Shown here: positions 52,583-61,658 of the stretch, piece by piece
Layout of the letters: every line of letters begins with the position of its first letter
How positions within the stretch are numbered: the first letter of the stretch is position 1
Origin: Micromonospora sp. WMMD1155
GTDB lineage: Bacteria > Actinomycetota > Actinomycetes > Mycobacteriales > Micromonosporaceae
DNA length: 64,000 nt
Assembly: GCF_029581275.1 (NCBI RefSeq)
Contig: NZ_CP120742.1
Coordinates: 2,888,501 to 2,952,500 of the forward strand
Reading direction: 5' to 3'
Notes under the pieces: model-generated
Database searches by the model: none
What the model was told of the DNA's origin: nothing
The model's input: the letters and a program-made list of their open reading frames with translations, nothing else
Position numbers and translations under genes: made by a program

Positions 52583-52938
52583 TGCGGCACCGCCTGACGG
52601 CCCGGCCCCGGCATCGTGGCCGACGGGTCGGGTGCCGCCGAGGCGCTGCGCTGCGCGTTGGCGGCCATGTCCAGATCACCCTGGACATAGGCGTTCGTCG
52701 CCTGCGCCGCCGCATTCATACACGCCCCCGTGCGAGTGAACACGAACTCAAGGTCGGTACGGATCGATTCCACGAAGCCCTGAAGCGCCTGCCCGACGAT
52801 CTCCGAACTCGACTGGACGGCAGAACCCTCCAACGCCGAGTTGAAGTTCTTCATCTGCCCCTCGAACGGGGCGGCCGCGGCATGCGTGCGATTCAGGACA
52901 TCACGCACTCCACCGGGGGAGATATCCCAGGCGCTCAC
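52579..52938 (-). CDS. DUF6507-like type VII partner protein
   Basis: A 119-residue helical protein beginning MSAWDISPGGVRDVLNRT, the DUF6507 pattern found in actinobacterial ESX toxin operons. It lacks a WxG turn but forms a four-helix-size protein, with GxxFTRTG-like middle and disordered tail. It overlaps the toxin start (ATGA). It may be a chaperone or co-secreted partner of the toxin. Confidence 0.7.
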   Translation of the reverse strand: MSAWDISPGGVRDVLNRTHAAAAPFEGQMKNFNSALEGSAVQSSSEIVGQALQGFVESIRTDLEFVFTRTGACMNAAAQATNAYVQGDLDMAANAQRSASAAPDPSATMPGPGRQAVPQ

Positions 52939-52978
52939 GCTAGTGCTCCCTCGTCAACACTGGTAAGGAAAACCTGGC

Positions 52979-53284
52979 TCAGCCGATGGACTGCACCGCC
53001 GTGCGCGCCTTGGCCAACGTGGTCGTCGCCGTGTCGTCGTTCTTCACCATGGTGGTCTTGACCAGTTCGATGATCGTGCGCACCTCGCTCGCCGCGCGGT
53101 TCCACCGATCCTCGACCGTCCGGTATTCCTCCGAGACACCGTCGGCCTGGAAGTCCGCCATCGCGGCCGAGACATCGGCGCTGCGCTGCGAGATCACCGC
53201 CTCCAACCGGGCGATGATCCCGGCGAGGTCACCCTGAACCTGCTGCGAGGTGCCCACGTCAAAACTGCGTCGGTCCGTGCTCAT
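52979..53284 (-). CDS. WXG100-like secreted protein (first of pair)
   Basis: A 101-residue helical protein with the shape of ESAT-6/WXG100 substrates: two helices, with WNRAASEVR on the second. The WxG turn is not typical. It lies 20 bases after its sister gene and is presumably exported as a dimer with it by the type VII machine. Confidence 0.7.
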   Translation of the reverse strand: MSTDRRSFDVGTSQQVQGDLAGIIARLEAVISQRSADVSAAMADFQADGVSEEYRTVEDRWNRAASEVRTIIELVKTTMVKNDDTATTTLAKARTAVQSIG

Positions 53285-53304
53285 AACCTGCCCACTCCCC
53301 CGGA

Positions 53305-53640
53305 TCAGCGGCCGCTTGAGAACCTGGCGGCGTCGAAGTTGGCGGTCCCCGCCGCCGACGATGCGTTGTCGGCCATCTCGGTGTCACCCTGACCGAACGC
53401 GGAATCCATTCCGCTCTGACCGCCGAGAATCGCGCCCAACGCCGAATTCAACGCAGCGGTGATCGAATCGGCGTTCGCCTTGAACGAGTCGAAAGCCACC
53501 CGCCCCGCACCGTTGAAGTTGCCCTGCAGCGGCTCGGCGGCGGCAATCAACTGCTTGATCAGACTCCCGAGATCATCTGACGACCCCTGAGTCTGCTTCG
53601 TGAGACTCCCGAGAGTCTGCGCTCCCATGTCGAACTTCAT
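53305..53640 (-). CDS. WXG100-like secreted protein (second of pair)
   Basis: A 111-residue helical protein, first in the substrate operon. The turn reads NFNGAGRVAF, where FNG stands for WxG, and helix two ends with a FxxG-type sequence. Both paired proteins have alanine- and glutamine-rich helices. It probably heterodimerises with the next gene product. Confidence 0.72.
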   Translation of the reverse strand: MKFDMGAQTLGSLTKQTQGSSDDLGSLIKQLIAAAEPLQGNFNGAGRVAFDSFKANADSITAALNSALGAILGGQSGMDSAFGQGDTEMADNASSAAGTANFDAARFSSGR

Positions 53641-53808
53641 GCCGCGCCCTCCCCGTGCCGGGATGAATAACGTTCGCGGTCAATGCTACGACACCTCTGC
53701 AACCCGGATGGGTGCAGACGGAGAGCGATAGATCAATTGGCGATTGCGCAGTTCTTGCCCCGGTAAGTCCCAAGAGATCGCAACGTCCAATGGGGGGCAG
53801 GCCCCGAC

Positions 53809-54405
53809 CTACTCGGTCGGTGTGCCGCTGACGCAGGTGAGTACCCGGCCCTTGCCGCGTACGACGCTCGACCTGGTCGTCACGAAGCCGTGGGCTTGGA
53901 GCAGCACCTCGGTCGCGGTGAGATTCGCCGTGGCGTGCGCGGTGCCGGGCCGCTCGCCGAAGACGTAGAGCTGCCCACCGGGCGCGAGCAGGCTTCGTAC
54001 CCGGTCGATCTGCTGCGTCGCGTCGCCCAACCAGAACAGGCTGACGTTCACCGCGAAAATCTTGGTGAAGCGGTGGTCGGTGAGGTCGGCCGACTCGAAT
54101 CCGGCACATCTGATCTCGGCTCTGCCGGCGTCGATGTGGCTCGTGTTCCGTTCGGTGGCGAGTCGCACCATCGTCGCCGAGCGGTCGACGGCGATGATCC
54201 GGCCGGTGCTGAGCTGGTCGGCGATCAGGGAGACGGCTGCTCCTCGCCCGCAGCCGATCTCCAGCACCTGGTCGTCGGGCGCGATGGCCATCGTCTGCAC
54301 CGCCCAGCGCTGTCGATAGGCCGCAGCCTCCCGCGTCGGTGCGGGAGACGAGGAGGCATCGTCACCGCCGGGCGCGGCCGGACGGCGGTCCGGCAGAGCA
54401 CGCAT
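53809..54405 (-). CDS. SAM-dependent class I methyltransferase
   Basis: A 198-residue enzyme. VLEIGCGRGAAVSLIAD is motif I for S-adenosylmethionine binding, IIAVDRSATMVRLA motif II, and LLAPGGQLYVFGE motif III. Substrate unknown; probably a small molecule. AGGAG 10 bases before 54405 sets this ATG. It lies downstream of a lipoprotein gene on the same strand, 121 bases away. Confidence 0.8.
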   Translation of the reverse strand: MRALPDRRPAAPGGDDASSSPAPTREAAAYRQRWAVQTMAIAPDDQVLEIGCGRGAAVSLIADQLSTGRIIAVDRSATMVRLATERNTSHIDAGRAEIRCAGFESADLTDHRFTKIFAVNVSLFWLGDATQQIDRVRSLLAPGGQLYVFGERPGTAHATANLTATEVLLQAHGFVTTRSSVVRGKGRVLTCVSGTPTE

Positions 54406-54526
54406 CCCACCGTCACTCCTGGTGTGTGCTCTGCTCACGCATCTGATTCCACCCTGCCGGACGGTTCCGCGCACCGTGTCCTCGGTCACCGGTGCCGGAG
54501 TCACCGGCTTCGGCCGGATCCGATCG

Positions 54527-55189
54527 TCAGAGCCAGATCACGATCCCGGTCAGGTCGTTGAGGACGGCGGCCACGCCTGCCCGGATGGCCGCGGCGCAGC
54601 GTTCCCCGGTGAACGAGGCCGGGTCGTACGTCGAGGACGCCCCGAGCCCTTCGCCTCGGAACGACGCGCCGTCCCAGTCGACGGCCGTGACGTTGTGGGT
54701 GGGCTCGGCCAGCTCCGCGCCCACCACCAGGAACTTCTCGTCGAGATGACTCGGGGTGACCAGCGCGAGGGGATCGATGAGGTCGTTGCCCGCGCTGACG
54801 ATGAGATCCGGGCCCATCTCCATCGCCTCGGCGATGCTGGGAACGGCGTCGTGGGCGTTGCCGACGACGATCGTCCGGAGATCGACGTGCTCGTCGCCCG
54901 CCCACTCCTTGACCGCGGTCACGAGGGCTTTGGTGGGGACGTCGCCGCCGGCGGTCAGCAGCACCACCCGGTAGTCCTTCGGCGGGTGCACGCCGGACCA
55001 GGAGCCCGGCCGCGGCGTGATCGTCGCCTCCGGCGCGGGCTTCGTGGAGGGGTCGACGAATCCTGGGCCCAGTGTGCCGACGGCGCTGGGTGCCGGACGC
55101 GGCTGGGACCAGTCGTCGCCGGAGTTGCAGGCGGTGACCAGCGCGGCGGTCGCGGCCAGCATGGCGACGGCCCGAAGCGGGGGGCGCAA
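54527..55189 (-). CDS. Lipoprotein with BMP-like substrate-binding fold
   Basis: A 220-residue secreted lipoprotein: the N-terminus is basic and hydrophobic and ends in a lipobox LVTAC, whose cysteine would be lipidated. The mature part resembles the Med/BMP group of nucleoside-binding proteins (MGPDLIVSAGNDLIDPLALV; VDWDGASFRGEGLG), though shorter than usual (about 330), so the C-terminal lobe is incomplete. The TTG start at 55189 follows GAGAGGA. No ABC transporter is adjacent. Confidence 0.6.
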   Translation of the reverse strand: MRPPLRAVAMLAATAALVTACNSGDDWSQPRPAPSAVGTLGPGFVDPSTKPAPEATITPRPGSWSGVHPPKDYRVVLLTAGGDVPTKALVTAVKEWAGDEHVDLRTIVVGNAHDAVPSIAEAMEMGPDLIVSAGNDLIDPLALVTPSHLDEKFLVVGAELAEPTHNVTAVDWDGASFRGEGLGASSTYDPASFTGERCAAAIRAGVAAVLNDLTGIVIWL

Positions 55190-55371
55190 GGTGGTCGTCC
55201 TCTCGGGTGGTGGCGCGGAGCGCGCGTTCTTTCCCGTATTCCTATCGCAATTCCGCTCGACGGCAATGTGCGGGTAGCCGCTCGGGGATTTTGTTCTCCG
55301 GCGGTTCGTCGGCACGCGGGTTGGTGTTCACCCTCGGCATGCAACGTGCACTGGCCAACCAAGGGAGTCGC

Positions 55372-56589
55372 ATGTTAGGGCGCGTCCGCCGCACCGTTAT
55401 CGTCACCGCTGTCGGGATCGCCGCGGCGGTGATCCCATTTCTGGGCGCCGGTCCGGCGTCCGCGCACGGTTTCTCGTCGACTGTGTACACGAGAATCACT
55501 GCGGGAGACGAGGGTCACATTCGCACGGCGGTCGAGCTCGAATATGACCTCCTGGTCGTCTCCGCCGCCGATTCCGGTGACGACGATCCGCTCTTTCAGG
55601 CGGGGACCGCCGCGTTCGAGGCGGGTGACTCCGGTGCCCAGGCCGCGGCCCTGAGGAGCCATGCGTCGACGGTCCTCCGGTACGTCTCGGACCGTTTCGA
55701 GGTCAGGTCGGGGAGTACGGCGTGCCGGCCGACGCAGGTGGGCGACGCGACGATCGGCGAGCGCGAGGGCGTGCCGTACGCGGACCTGCTGCTGGACTGG
55801 ACCTGCGCCCAGCGGGTCGACGAGCACGAGGTGCGCAGCGATCTCTTCCCGGACGGCGAGGGGTACGTCAAGGGCACCAAGACGATCGTCACCTACGAGC
55901 TCGACGGCCGTACGGGCAGCGCGGCACTCGACGCGGCCCACCCCTCCTTCTCCACCGGGCAGGCCTGGTACGACCGGTTCGGGGAGTTCTTCCTGCTGGG
56001 CGCCGAGCATCTGCTGTCCGGGATCGACCACATCCTGTTCCTGCTGGCGCTCATCGCCGGGTCGCGGCGGCTTCGCGAGATCGTGCTCGCGGCCACCAGC
56101 TTCACCCTGGCGCACTCGGTGACGTTCATGCTCGCCGCGCTCGGCCTGGTCGAGGTGCCGGCGTCGATCGTGGAGCCGGTTATCGCGTTGTCGATCGCCG
56201 TCGTCGCTGGCTGGCACCTGTGGGGGATCTGGCGGCGGGGTACTCACGCCGCCGACCTGGAGACGGCCGGGCACGGGCACCTCAGTCTGGACCGGGCCGG
56301 CTGGATCCGCCTCGGCGTGGTGTTCTGCTTCGGCCTCGTGCACGGCCTGGGCTTCGCCGGCGCGTTGGGCATCGACGAGGCGTGGTCGTGGACCCTGCTG
56401 TGGTCGTTGCTGGTGTTCAACGTCGGCATCGAAGTCGTGCAGTTGACCATTATCGCGGTTGTCTTCCCGCTGTTGCTCGTGCTGCGTCGCCGTGCGCCGA
56501 AAACCGGTCTCTGGGCGACCGGTGCTGTTTCTGGAGCGGTGTCCATCATGGGGCTCATCTGGTTTGTGCAGCGCATTTCCGGGTCCTGA
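55372..56589 (+). CDS. HupE/UreJ-family membrane protein
   Basis: A 405-residue protein. A signal peptide spans about 1-33, followed by a 190-residue extracellular domain, then six or so membrane segments with GAEHLLSGIDHILFLLAL and LVHGLGFAGALG, the histidine motifs of the HupE/UreJ-type family thought to carry nickel or cobalt. It is divergent from the lipoprotein gene. It lies about 140 bases before the phosphatase-like gene in the same orientation. Confidence 0.82.
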   Translation: MLGRVRRTVIVTAVGIAAAVIPFLGAGPASAHGFSSTVYTRITAGDEGHIRTAVELEYDLLVVSAADSGDDDPLFQAGTAAFEAGDSGAQAAALRSHASTVLRYVSDRFEVRSGSTACRPTQVGDATIGEREGVPYADLLLDWTCAQRVDEHEVRSDLFPDGEGYVKGTKTIVTYELDGRTGSAALDAAHPSFSTGQAWYDRFGEFFLLGAEHLLSGIDHILFLLALIAGSRRLREIVLAATSFTLAHSVTFMLAALGLVEVPASIVEPVIALSIAVVAGWHLWGIWRRGTHAADLETAGHGHLSLDRAGWIRLGVVFCFGLVHGLGFAGALGIDEAWSWTLLWSLLVFNVGIEVVQLTIIAVVFPLLLVLRRRAPKTGLWATGAVSGAVSIMGLIWFVQRISGS

Positions 56590-56726
56590 GTAAGGCTAAG
56601 TAGTTTGCGAAGTGCAGTCTTTCGCAAGATCATGTTCATGATCGGTTCATCGGGCGGCGAAAGCGTGGATTCGCTTCCCCAGCGTCGGGTGAAGACACAT
56701 CCATTTCTCTATTTGAAAAGGGAACA

Positions 56727-58712
56727 ATGTCGATGACATTGAGCACCTCGACACGGGCTTCCGGGCTCGTCCGGCGGCGCCTGGTCGCCGGGGTCGTCGC
56801 CGGCTTCCTGGGAATGGGAGCGGCCCTCGGTAGTGGCCTGATGGCCACCGCGAGCGCGGCCGAGTCCACCACGATCAGCAGCGTGATCCTCGGCGTCGGC
56901 GCCGACGAGACCCAGCGCATCGTGACCTGGTACTCCTCCGCCGACACCGCCCAGAAGATCCAGCTCGCCCCGACCGCCGAGATCGTCAACGGCGAGTTCC
57001 CGGCGAACGCCGTGAGCTTCGACGCCGTCGGTGCGGCGAACACCTCCACCACCGGGTTCAACCGGCACGCCACGATCAGCAACCTGCGCGAGAAGACGGC
57101 GTACTCGTACCGGGTCGGGGCCGAGGGCAGCTGGTCCCCGACCTACGACTTCAAGACGCAGGACTTCGAGGGCGACTACGACTTCCTGTTCTTCGGCGAC
57201 CCCCAGATCGGCTCCTCCGGCGACCGGCTGAAGGACCAGGCCGGCTGGGAGGACACCCTGAAGGTCGCCACCGCGGCCAACCCGAACGCCGAACTGCTGG
57301 TCTCCGGCGGCGACCACGTCGAGTCCGCCAACGACGAGGGCCAGTGGACCTCGTTCATGGCTCCCGACCAGCTGCGCCAGTACCCCGTCGTCGCCACCAT
57401 CGGTAACCACGACGTCGGCGGCAAGTCCTACGAGCAGCACCACTTCACCCCGAACACCGACCGCACGGCCCCGTACTACGACAACGGGAACCCGGCGGGC
57501 ACCAAGTCCGGTGGCGACTACTGGTTCGTCTACAAGGACGTGCTGTTCATCGACATCAACAGCAACAGCTACAAGCTGCCGACCGACGGCAGCAACGCCG
57601 GTGACGCCGCCCACGTCGCGTACATCACCGACGTGGTCAACAAGCACGGCTCCGAGGCCAAGTGGAAGGTGCTGGTCTACCACCACTCCATCTACTCGCC
57701 GGCCAGCCACGCGACCGACACCGACAACAAGCAGCGGCGGGAAGACTTCACCACGGCCTTCTCGAACCTCGGCATCGACATGGTGCTGCAGGGCCACGAC
57801 CACAGCTACTCGCGCAGCTACTCCATCAAGAACGGCCAGAAGGAGAACCCGGCCGAGAAGCCGGGTGCCGCCGACGTCTTCCCCGGCCCGGGCGGCGTCA
57901 TCTACGTGACCGCCAACTCGGCCTCCGGCTCGAAGTACTACGACATCAAGAAGCCGGACACCAGTGGCACGGGCATCCGGGGCAACGGCCCGGACCCGCT
58001 GGATCCGAACAAGTACTGGTACAACTCCGTGCAGAACCAGGAGCACGTCCGCAGCTACGTCAAGGTGCAGGTGCGCAGCGACAAGCTGGTCCTGGCCAAC
58101 ATCCGCAGCGGCACCTGCGCGGCGCCGAACGCGTCGGTCGAGAACGGCCTCTCCTGCGTCAACACCCCGGAGGGCCAGCCCGTCGGCTCGATCGTCGACA
58201 ACGTGACGGTGCACCCGTTCAACGGTGACGGCCAGTCCATCCAGGTGAACGTGCCGAACCCGGCCCCGGGCGAGTTCGGCTGGACGATCGACGGCTACAA
58301 CGGTCTGGTCGACCTGGGCACCGCGCAGGAGCGCGACGGCACCTACTTCCAGGCGAACGGCAAGATCAACCCGATCCTCGTGTCGGACAGCCGTCGCTCA
58401 CTCGCGCCGTGGTCGATCTCGGCCAACGTCGGCGACTTCTCCGACGCCGACAAGACCTTCTCGGGCTCCTACCTGGGTTGGACCCCGTACGTGCTGGACG
58501 CCGGAGCGGGTGCCGAGGCCGGCGCGCCGGTCCTGTCCTCCTACGACGACCAGGGCAAGGGCCTCTCGGTCTCCAGCGCCCTCGGTGCGGCCGCGCAGGG
58601 TCACCCCCGTGGTGGCGCCAAGCTCGGCGCTGACCTGGACCTGAAGATCCCGGACAGCATCGCGAAGGGTAGCTACCGCACCACCCTCACGATCACTGCG
58701 CTGAGCAGCTGA
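56727..58712 (+). CDS. Secreted purple-acid-phosphatase-like metallophosphoesterase
   Basis: A 661-residue secreted enzyme. The signal peptide spans about 1-48. A fibronectin-like PAP N-terminal domain lies at about 50-145, then a calcineurin-type phosphoesterase at about 148-400 with FFGDPQIG, SGGDHVES, TIGNHDVGG, YHHSIYSP and LQGHDHSYSR as the metal-ligand motifs, all complete. The last 230 residues form one or two extracellular beta domains of unknown type. It would release phosphate from organic phosphates outside the cell. A perfect hairpin terminates it. Confidence 0.9.
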   Translation: MSMTLSTSTRASGLVRRRLVAGVVAGFLGMGAALGSGLMATASAAESTTISSVILGVGADETQRIVTWYSSADTAQKIQLAPTAEIVNGEFPANAVSFDAVGAANTSTTGFNRHATISNLREKTAYSYRVGAEGSWSPTYDFKTQDFEGDYDFLFFGDPQIGSSGDRLKDQAGWEDTLKVATAANPNAELLVSGGDHVESANDEGQWTSFMAPDQLRQYPVVATIGNHDVGGKSYEQHHFTPNTDRTAPYYDNGNPAGTKSGGDYWFVYKDVLFIDINSNSYKLPTDGSNAGDAAHVAYITDVVNKHGSEAKWKVLVYHHSIYSPASHATDTDNKQRREDFTTAFSNLGIDMVLQGHDHSYSRSYSIKNGQKENPAEKPGAADVFPGPGGVIYVTANSASGSKYYDIKKPDTSGTGIRGNGPDPLDPNKYWYNSVQNQEHVRSYVKVQVRSDKLVLANIRSGTCAAPNASVENGLSCVNTPEGQPVGSIVDNVTVHPFNGDGQSIQVNVPNPAPGEFGWTIDGYNGLVDLGTAQERDGTYFQANGKINPILVSDSRRSLAPWSISANVGDFSDADKTFSGSYLGWTPYVLDAGAGAEAGAPVLSSYDDQGKGLSVSSALGAAAQGHPRGGAKLGADLDLKIPDSIAKGSYRTTLTITALSS

Positions 58713-58728
58713 CCGGACCGCTCCATTC

Positions 58729-58762
58729 GGCGGGGTAGGCACCTTCGGGGGCCTACCCCGCC
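58729..58762 (+). terminator. Hairpin after the phosphatase gene
   Basis: GGCGGGGTAGGC at 58729-58740 pairs with GCCTACCCCGCC at 58751-58762 around a 10-base loop, 17 bases after the stop codon. Confidence 0.85.
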
Positions 58763-58803
58763 ACCCGTTTGCACTCCTCCCAAGATCACCTCAAGGAACC
58801 GAC

Positions 58804-59871
58804 ATGTACCCGTCCGTAACGCGCTGGAAGACACTCCTCCGTACGACCGCACTGTCAGTGCTCGCCGCCGTCGCGGCCGTCGGTGTCGGTGCCGTCCCCG
58901 CCTCGGCGGCGGAGGGCGACGTCGCCTGGACGGTCCGGACGGCCTCCAACAGCTACGGCGAGGCCCGGTCCAGCTACAGCTACAACGTCAACCCCGGTGG
59001 TGCCGTCGAGGACGCCATGGTCGTGGCCAACCGCGGCTCCGCGCCGCTGACCCTCGCCGTGTACGCGGCCGACGGCTTCACCACCGACGCGGGCCAGCTC
59101 GACCTGCTCACCAAGGACAAGAAGTCCGTCGCCGTCGGCGCCTGGGTGAAGGCGAACGCCGACAGTGTCGTGGTCCAGCCCGGCAAGACCGCGCAGGTGC
59201 CCTTCAAGATCAGCGTGCCGGAGAACGCCACCCCCGGTGACTACGTCGGCGGCATCCTCACCGCGCTGACCCAGACCGACCAGGCCGAGGGCATCAACGT
59301 CGACAGGCGTCTCGGTATCCGGATCAAGTTGCGGGTCGGCGGCGAGCTGAAGCCGAACCTCGCGATCGAGGACCTCCACGTCGCGTACGCCGGCTCGCCC
59401 AACCCGTTCGTCAAGGGCGACGCCACGATCACCTACAAGGTCCACAACGTCGGCAACGCCGCCCTGTCCGGCCGGCAGGAGGTGACGGTCTCGGGTCCGT
59501 TCGGCCTGCTGCGGGTACGGGCTGGCGACATCGCCGCGCCGCCGGAGCTGCTGCCCGGCGAGAGCTGGAACGTGACGGTGCCGGTGCCCGGGGTGGCTCC
59601 CGCCGTTTCGCTGGCCGCGACCGCGACAGTCACCCCGCTGCTGACCGACGCCTCCGGTTCCACCACTTCGCTCAAGCCGGTCCAGGCCACCGCGCACGGC
59701 TGGGCCCTTCCCTGGATGCTGGTGCTGGTGTTCGTCGTCCTGATCGCCGTGCTCGTCGGCGCGTACCTGTACCAGCGCCGCAACCGGACGCAGCGCAAGG
59801 CGCGCGAGGACGCCCGGGTACGCGACGCCGTCGAGCAGGCCCTGCGCGGCCCGAAGCCGCAGACGTCCTGA
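58804..59871 (+). CDS. DUF916-type cell-surface protein
   Basis: A 355-residue protein with a signal peptide (about 1-35), an extracellular part of about 260 residues (YSYNVNPGGAVEDAMVVANR; VPENATPGDYVGGIL) matching DUF916/WxL-protein peptidoglycan-binding domains, and one C-terminal membrane helix (about 300-322) with a basic cytoplasmic tail. It would be anchored in the membrane and contact the wall. It follows the phosphatase gene after a terminator, so it has its own promoter. Confidence 0.78.
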   Translation: MYPSVTRWKTLLRTTALSVLAAVAAVGVGAVPASAAEGDVAWTVRTASNSYGEARSSYSYNVNPGGAVEDAMVVANRGSAPLTLAVYAADGFTTDAGQLDLLTKDKKSVAVGAWVKANADSVVVQPGKTAQVPFKISVPENATPGDYVGGILTALTQTDQAEGINVDRRLGIRIKLRVGGELKPNLAIEDLHVAYAGSPNPFVKGDATITYKVHNVGNAALSGRQEVTVSGPFGLLRVRAGDIAAPPELLPGESWNVTVPVPGVAPAVSLAATATVTPLLTDASGSTTSLKPVQATAHGWALPWMLVLVFVVLIAVLVGAYLYQRRNRTQRKAREDARVRDAVEQALRGPKPQTS

Positions 59872-59884
59872 TCATGGCTCTCGT

Positions 59885-59914
59885 CACCGCCGCCGGCCCT
59901 GGTCGGCGGCGGTG
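59885..59914 (+). terminator. Hairpin after the DUF916 gene
   Basis: CACCGCCGCC at 59885-59894 pairs with GGCGGCGGTG at 59905-59914, followed by TGCTTT. Confidence 0.75.
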
Positions 59915-60074
59915 TGCTTTCCCGTCGCTTGCTCCGCCCGCCCGGCTACGCCCTGTCGCGGCGCGTCAACCCGGCCCGGTCGTCCTTGTGGGTGAACGGT
60001 GTTCGGCACCCGGTCAGGGCTGTCCCCGAGGCGGCATGCTGCGACGGGGACGCCGGCACGGAGAGGGAATCCAC

Positions 60075-61046
60075 ATGGTTGACGGGGATGTGCCAGAGCG
60101 GATGCAGGCCGCGGCCTTCGACGAGTTCGGTGGGCCGGAGGTGATCACGCTGCGCAAGCTGCCGATCCCCGAGGTCGCCGACGACGAGGTGCTGATCAAG
60201 GTCCTGAGCGCCGGCGTGGGGGTGTGGGACGCGTACGAGCTACAGGGCACCTTCGTGCCGGAGGGGTCCTCCCTCCCGATCGTGCCCGGCTCCGACGGTG
60301 CCGGAACCGTGATCGCGGCCGGCAGCAAGGTTTCCAACGTCGCGGTCGGAGAGCTGGTCTACGTCTCCGCCACGACCCGGCCCAAGGGTGGCTGTTACGC
60401 CGAGTACGCGGCCGTCAAGGCGGAGTACGCGGCGAAGGTGCCCGACGGCGTACCGGCCGAGCACGCCGGGGCCATGCCCACCGACGCGCTGACCGCGTTG
60501 GCCGGGCTCGACACGCTCAGCCTGTCGGCCGGCTCGTGGTTGCTGATCTTCGGGGCGAGCGGTGGTCAAGGTCACCTGGCGGTGCAGTTGGCCAAGCGCC
60601 AGGGGCTGAACGTCATCGCCGTGGCCTCCGGGGCGGACGGCGTCGCACTGGTGACCCGGCTCGGTGCCGACATCTCCCTCGACGGCCACGGCGACCTGGA
60701 CGACGTGCTCGCCCGGATCCGGGACGCGGCACCGGCCGGAGTGGACGCCATCCTCGCGATGGCCGGCGGTGCGACGGTGGACCGGCTCACCGAGGCGCTC
60801 GTCGACGGTGGCGTGGTCGCGTACGCCCACGGGGTGCAGCCGGAGCCGAGCGAACGCCCCGGCGTCGTGGTCCGGGCGTACGACGGCGAGTCGAACCCCC
60901 GGCAGTTGCAGCGCCTCAACGAACTCATCGAGGCGGGACCGTTCGTGGTGCACGTCGCGGAGACGTTCCCGCTGGGCAAGGTGCGGGAGGCACACCAGCG
61001 TCTGCAGACCTCCTACGCGGGGAAGCTCCTGCTCACGGTGGCCTGA
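60075..61046 (+). CDS. NADPH:quinone oxidoreductase-like MDR protein
   Basis: A 323-residue medium-chain dehydrogenase/reductase of the zinc-free quinone reductase branch. MQAAAFDEFGGPEVITLRKL is the usual start, GSDGAGTVIAAGSKV follows, and LLIFGASGGQGHLAVQLAK is the NADP(H)-binding loop. GAGAGGGAA precedes the ATG. Substrate unknown. Confidence 0.85.
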   Translation: MVDGDVPERMQAAAFDEFGGPEVITLRKLPIPEVADDEVLIKVLSAGVGVWDAYELQGTFVPEGSSLPIVPGSDGAGTVIAAGSKVSNVAVGELVYVSATTRPKGGCYAEYAAVKAEYAAKVPDGVPAEHAGAMPTDALTALAGLDTLSLSAGSWLLIFGASGGQGHLAVQLAKRQGLNVIAVASGADGVALVTRLGADISLDGHGDLDDVLARIRDAAPAGVDAILAMAGGATVDRLTEALVDGGVVAYAHGVQPEPSERPGVVVRAYDGESNPRQLQRLNELIEAGPFVVHVAETFPLGKVREAHQRLQTSYAGKLLLTVA

Positions 61047-61050
61047 GCGC

Positions 61051-61641
61051 TCAGCTCGTGCGCTGCTGCGGCACCCGTACCGAGGCCATGCCGGCCGCCG
61101 TCGCGGCCTGGATGCCCAGGTCGGTGTCCTCGAAGACCAGGCACGACTCCGGGGGTACGCCGAGGTGTTCCGCCGCGAGCAGGAACGCCTCCGGGTCGGG
61201 CTTGGCCCGCGTGTAGTCGTCGGCGCAGACCAGCACGTCGAACCGGTCCAGGAGGCCGAGCGCGTCGAGGGAGGCGGTGACCGAGGCGCGGGTGCTACCG
61301 GAGACGACCGCGAACGGCACCCGCCGGTGCGCGTCGTGGATGTGCGCCAGCACGTCGGGCACCGCGGCGAGCTGCGGCAACAACTCCTGGTAGATGCGCT
61401 CACGGTTCTCGACGACTGTCGCGACCGGCATCGCCAGGCCCTGCTGCTCGTTCAGGGCGACGATGATGTCGGCGGTCGGCCGGCCACCCCAGGCGTAGAA
61501 GAGGTCCTCCGGGAACTCGCAGCCCCACTCTTCCAAGGCCCGCTGCCAGGCCACGTAGTGCAGCGGCATCGAGTCGACGATCGTGCCGTCGCAGTCGAAC
61601 AGGTACGCGGCGAACTCACCGGGAGGCAGAGGCAGACTCAC
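61051..61641 (-). CDS. HAD-family phosphatase (beta-phosphoglucomutase-like)
   Basis: A 196-residue hydrolase with the four HAD motifs: LFDCDGTIVDS (nucleophile and acid aspartates), VVSGSTRAS, AKPDPEAF (lysine) and VFEDTDLGIQAA. The helical cap is of the beta-phosphoglucomutase type (C1 cap). The GTG at 61641 starts the family's first strand at the right distance. Likely sugar phosphate substrate; convergent with the oxidoreductase gene. Confidence 0.85.
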   Translation of the reverse strand: MSLPLPPGEFAAYLFDCDGTIVDSMPLHYVAWQRALEEWGCEFPEDLFYAWGGRPTADIIVALNEQQGLAMPVATVVENRERIYQELLPQLAAVPDVLAHIHDAHRRVPFAVVSGSTRASVTASLDALGLLDRFDVLVCADDYTRAKPDPEAFLLAAEHLGVPPESCLVFEDTDLGIQAATAAGMASVRVPQQRTS

Positions 61642-61658
61642 CCGGCGAAGGGTACAGC

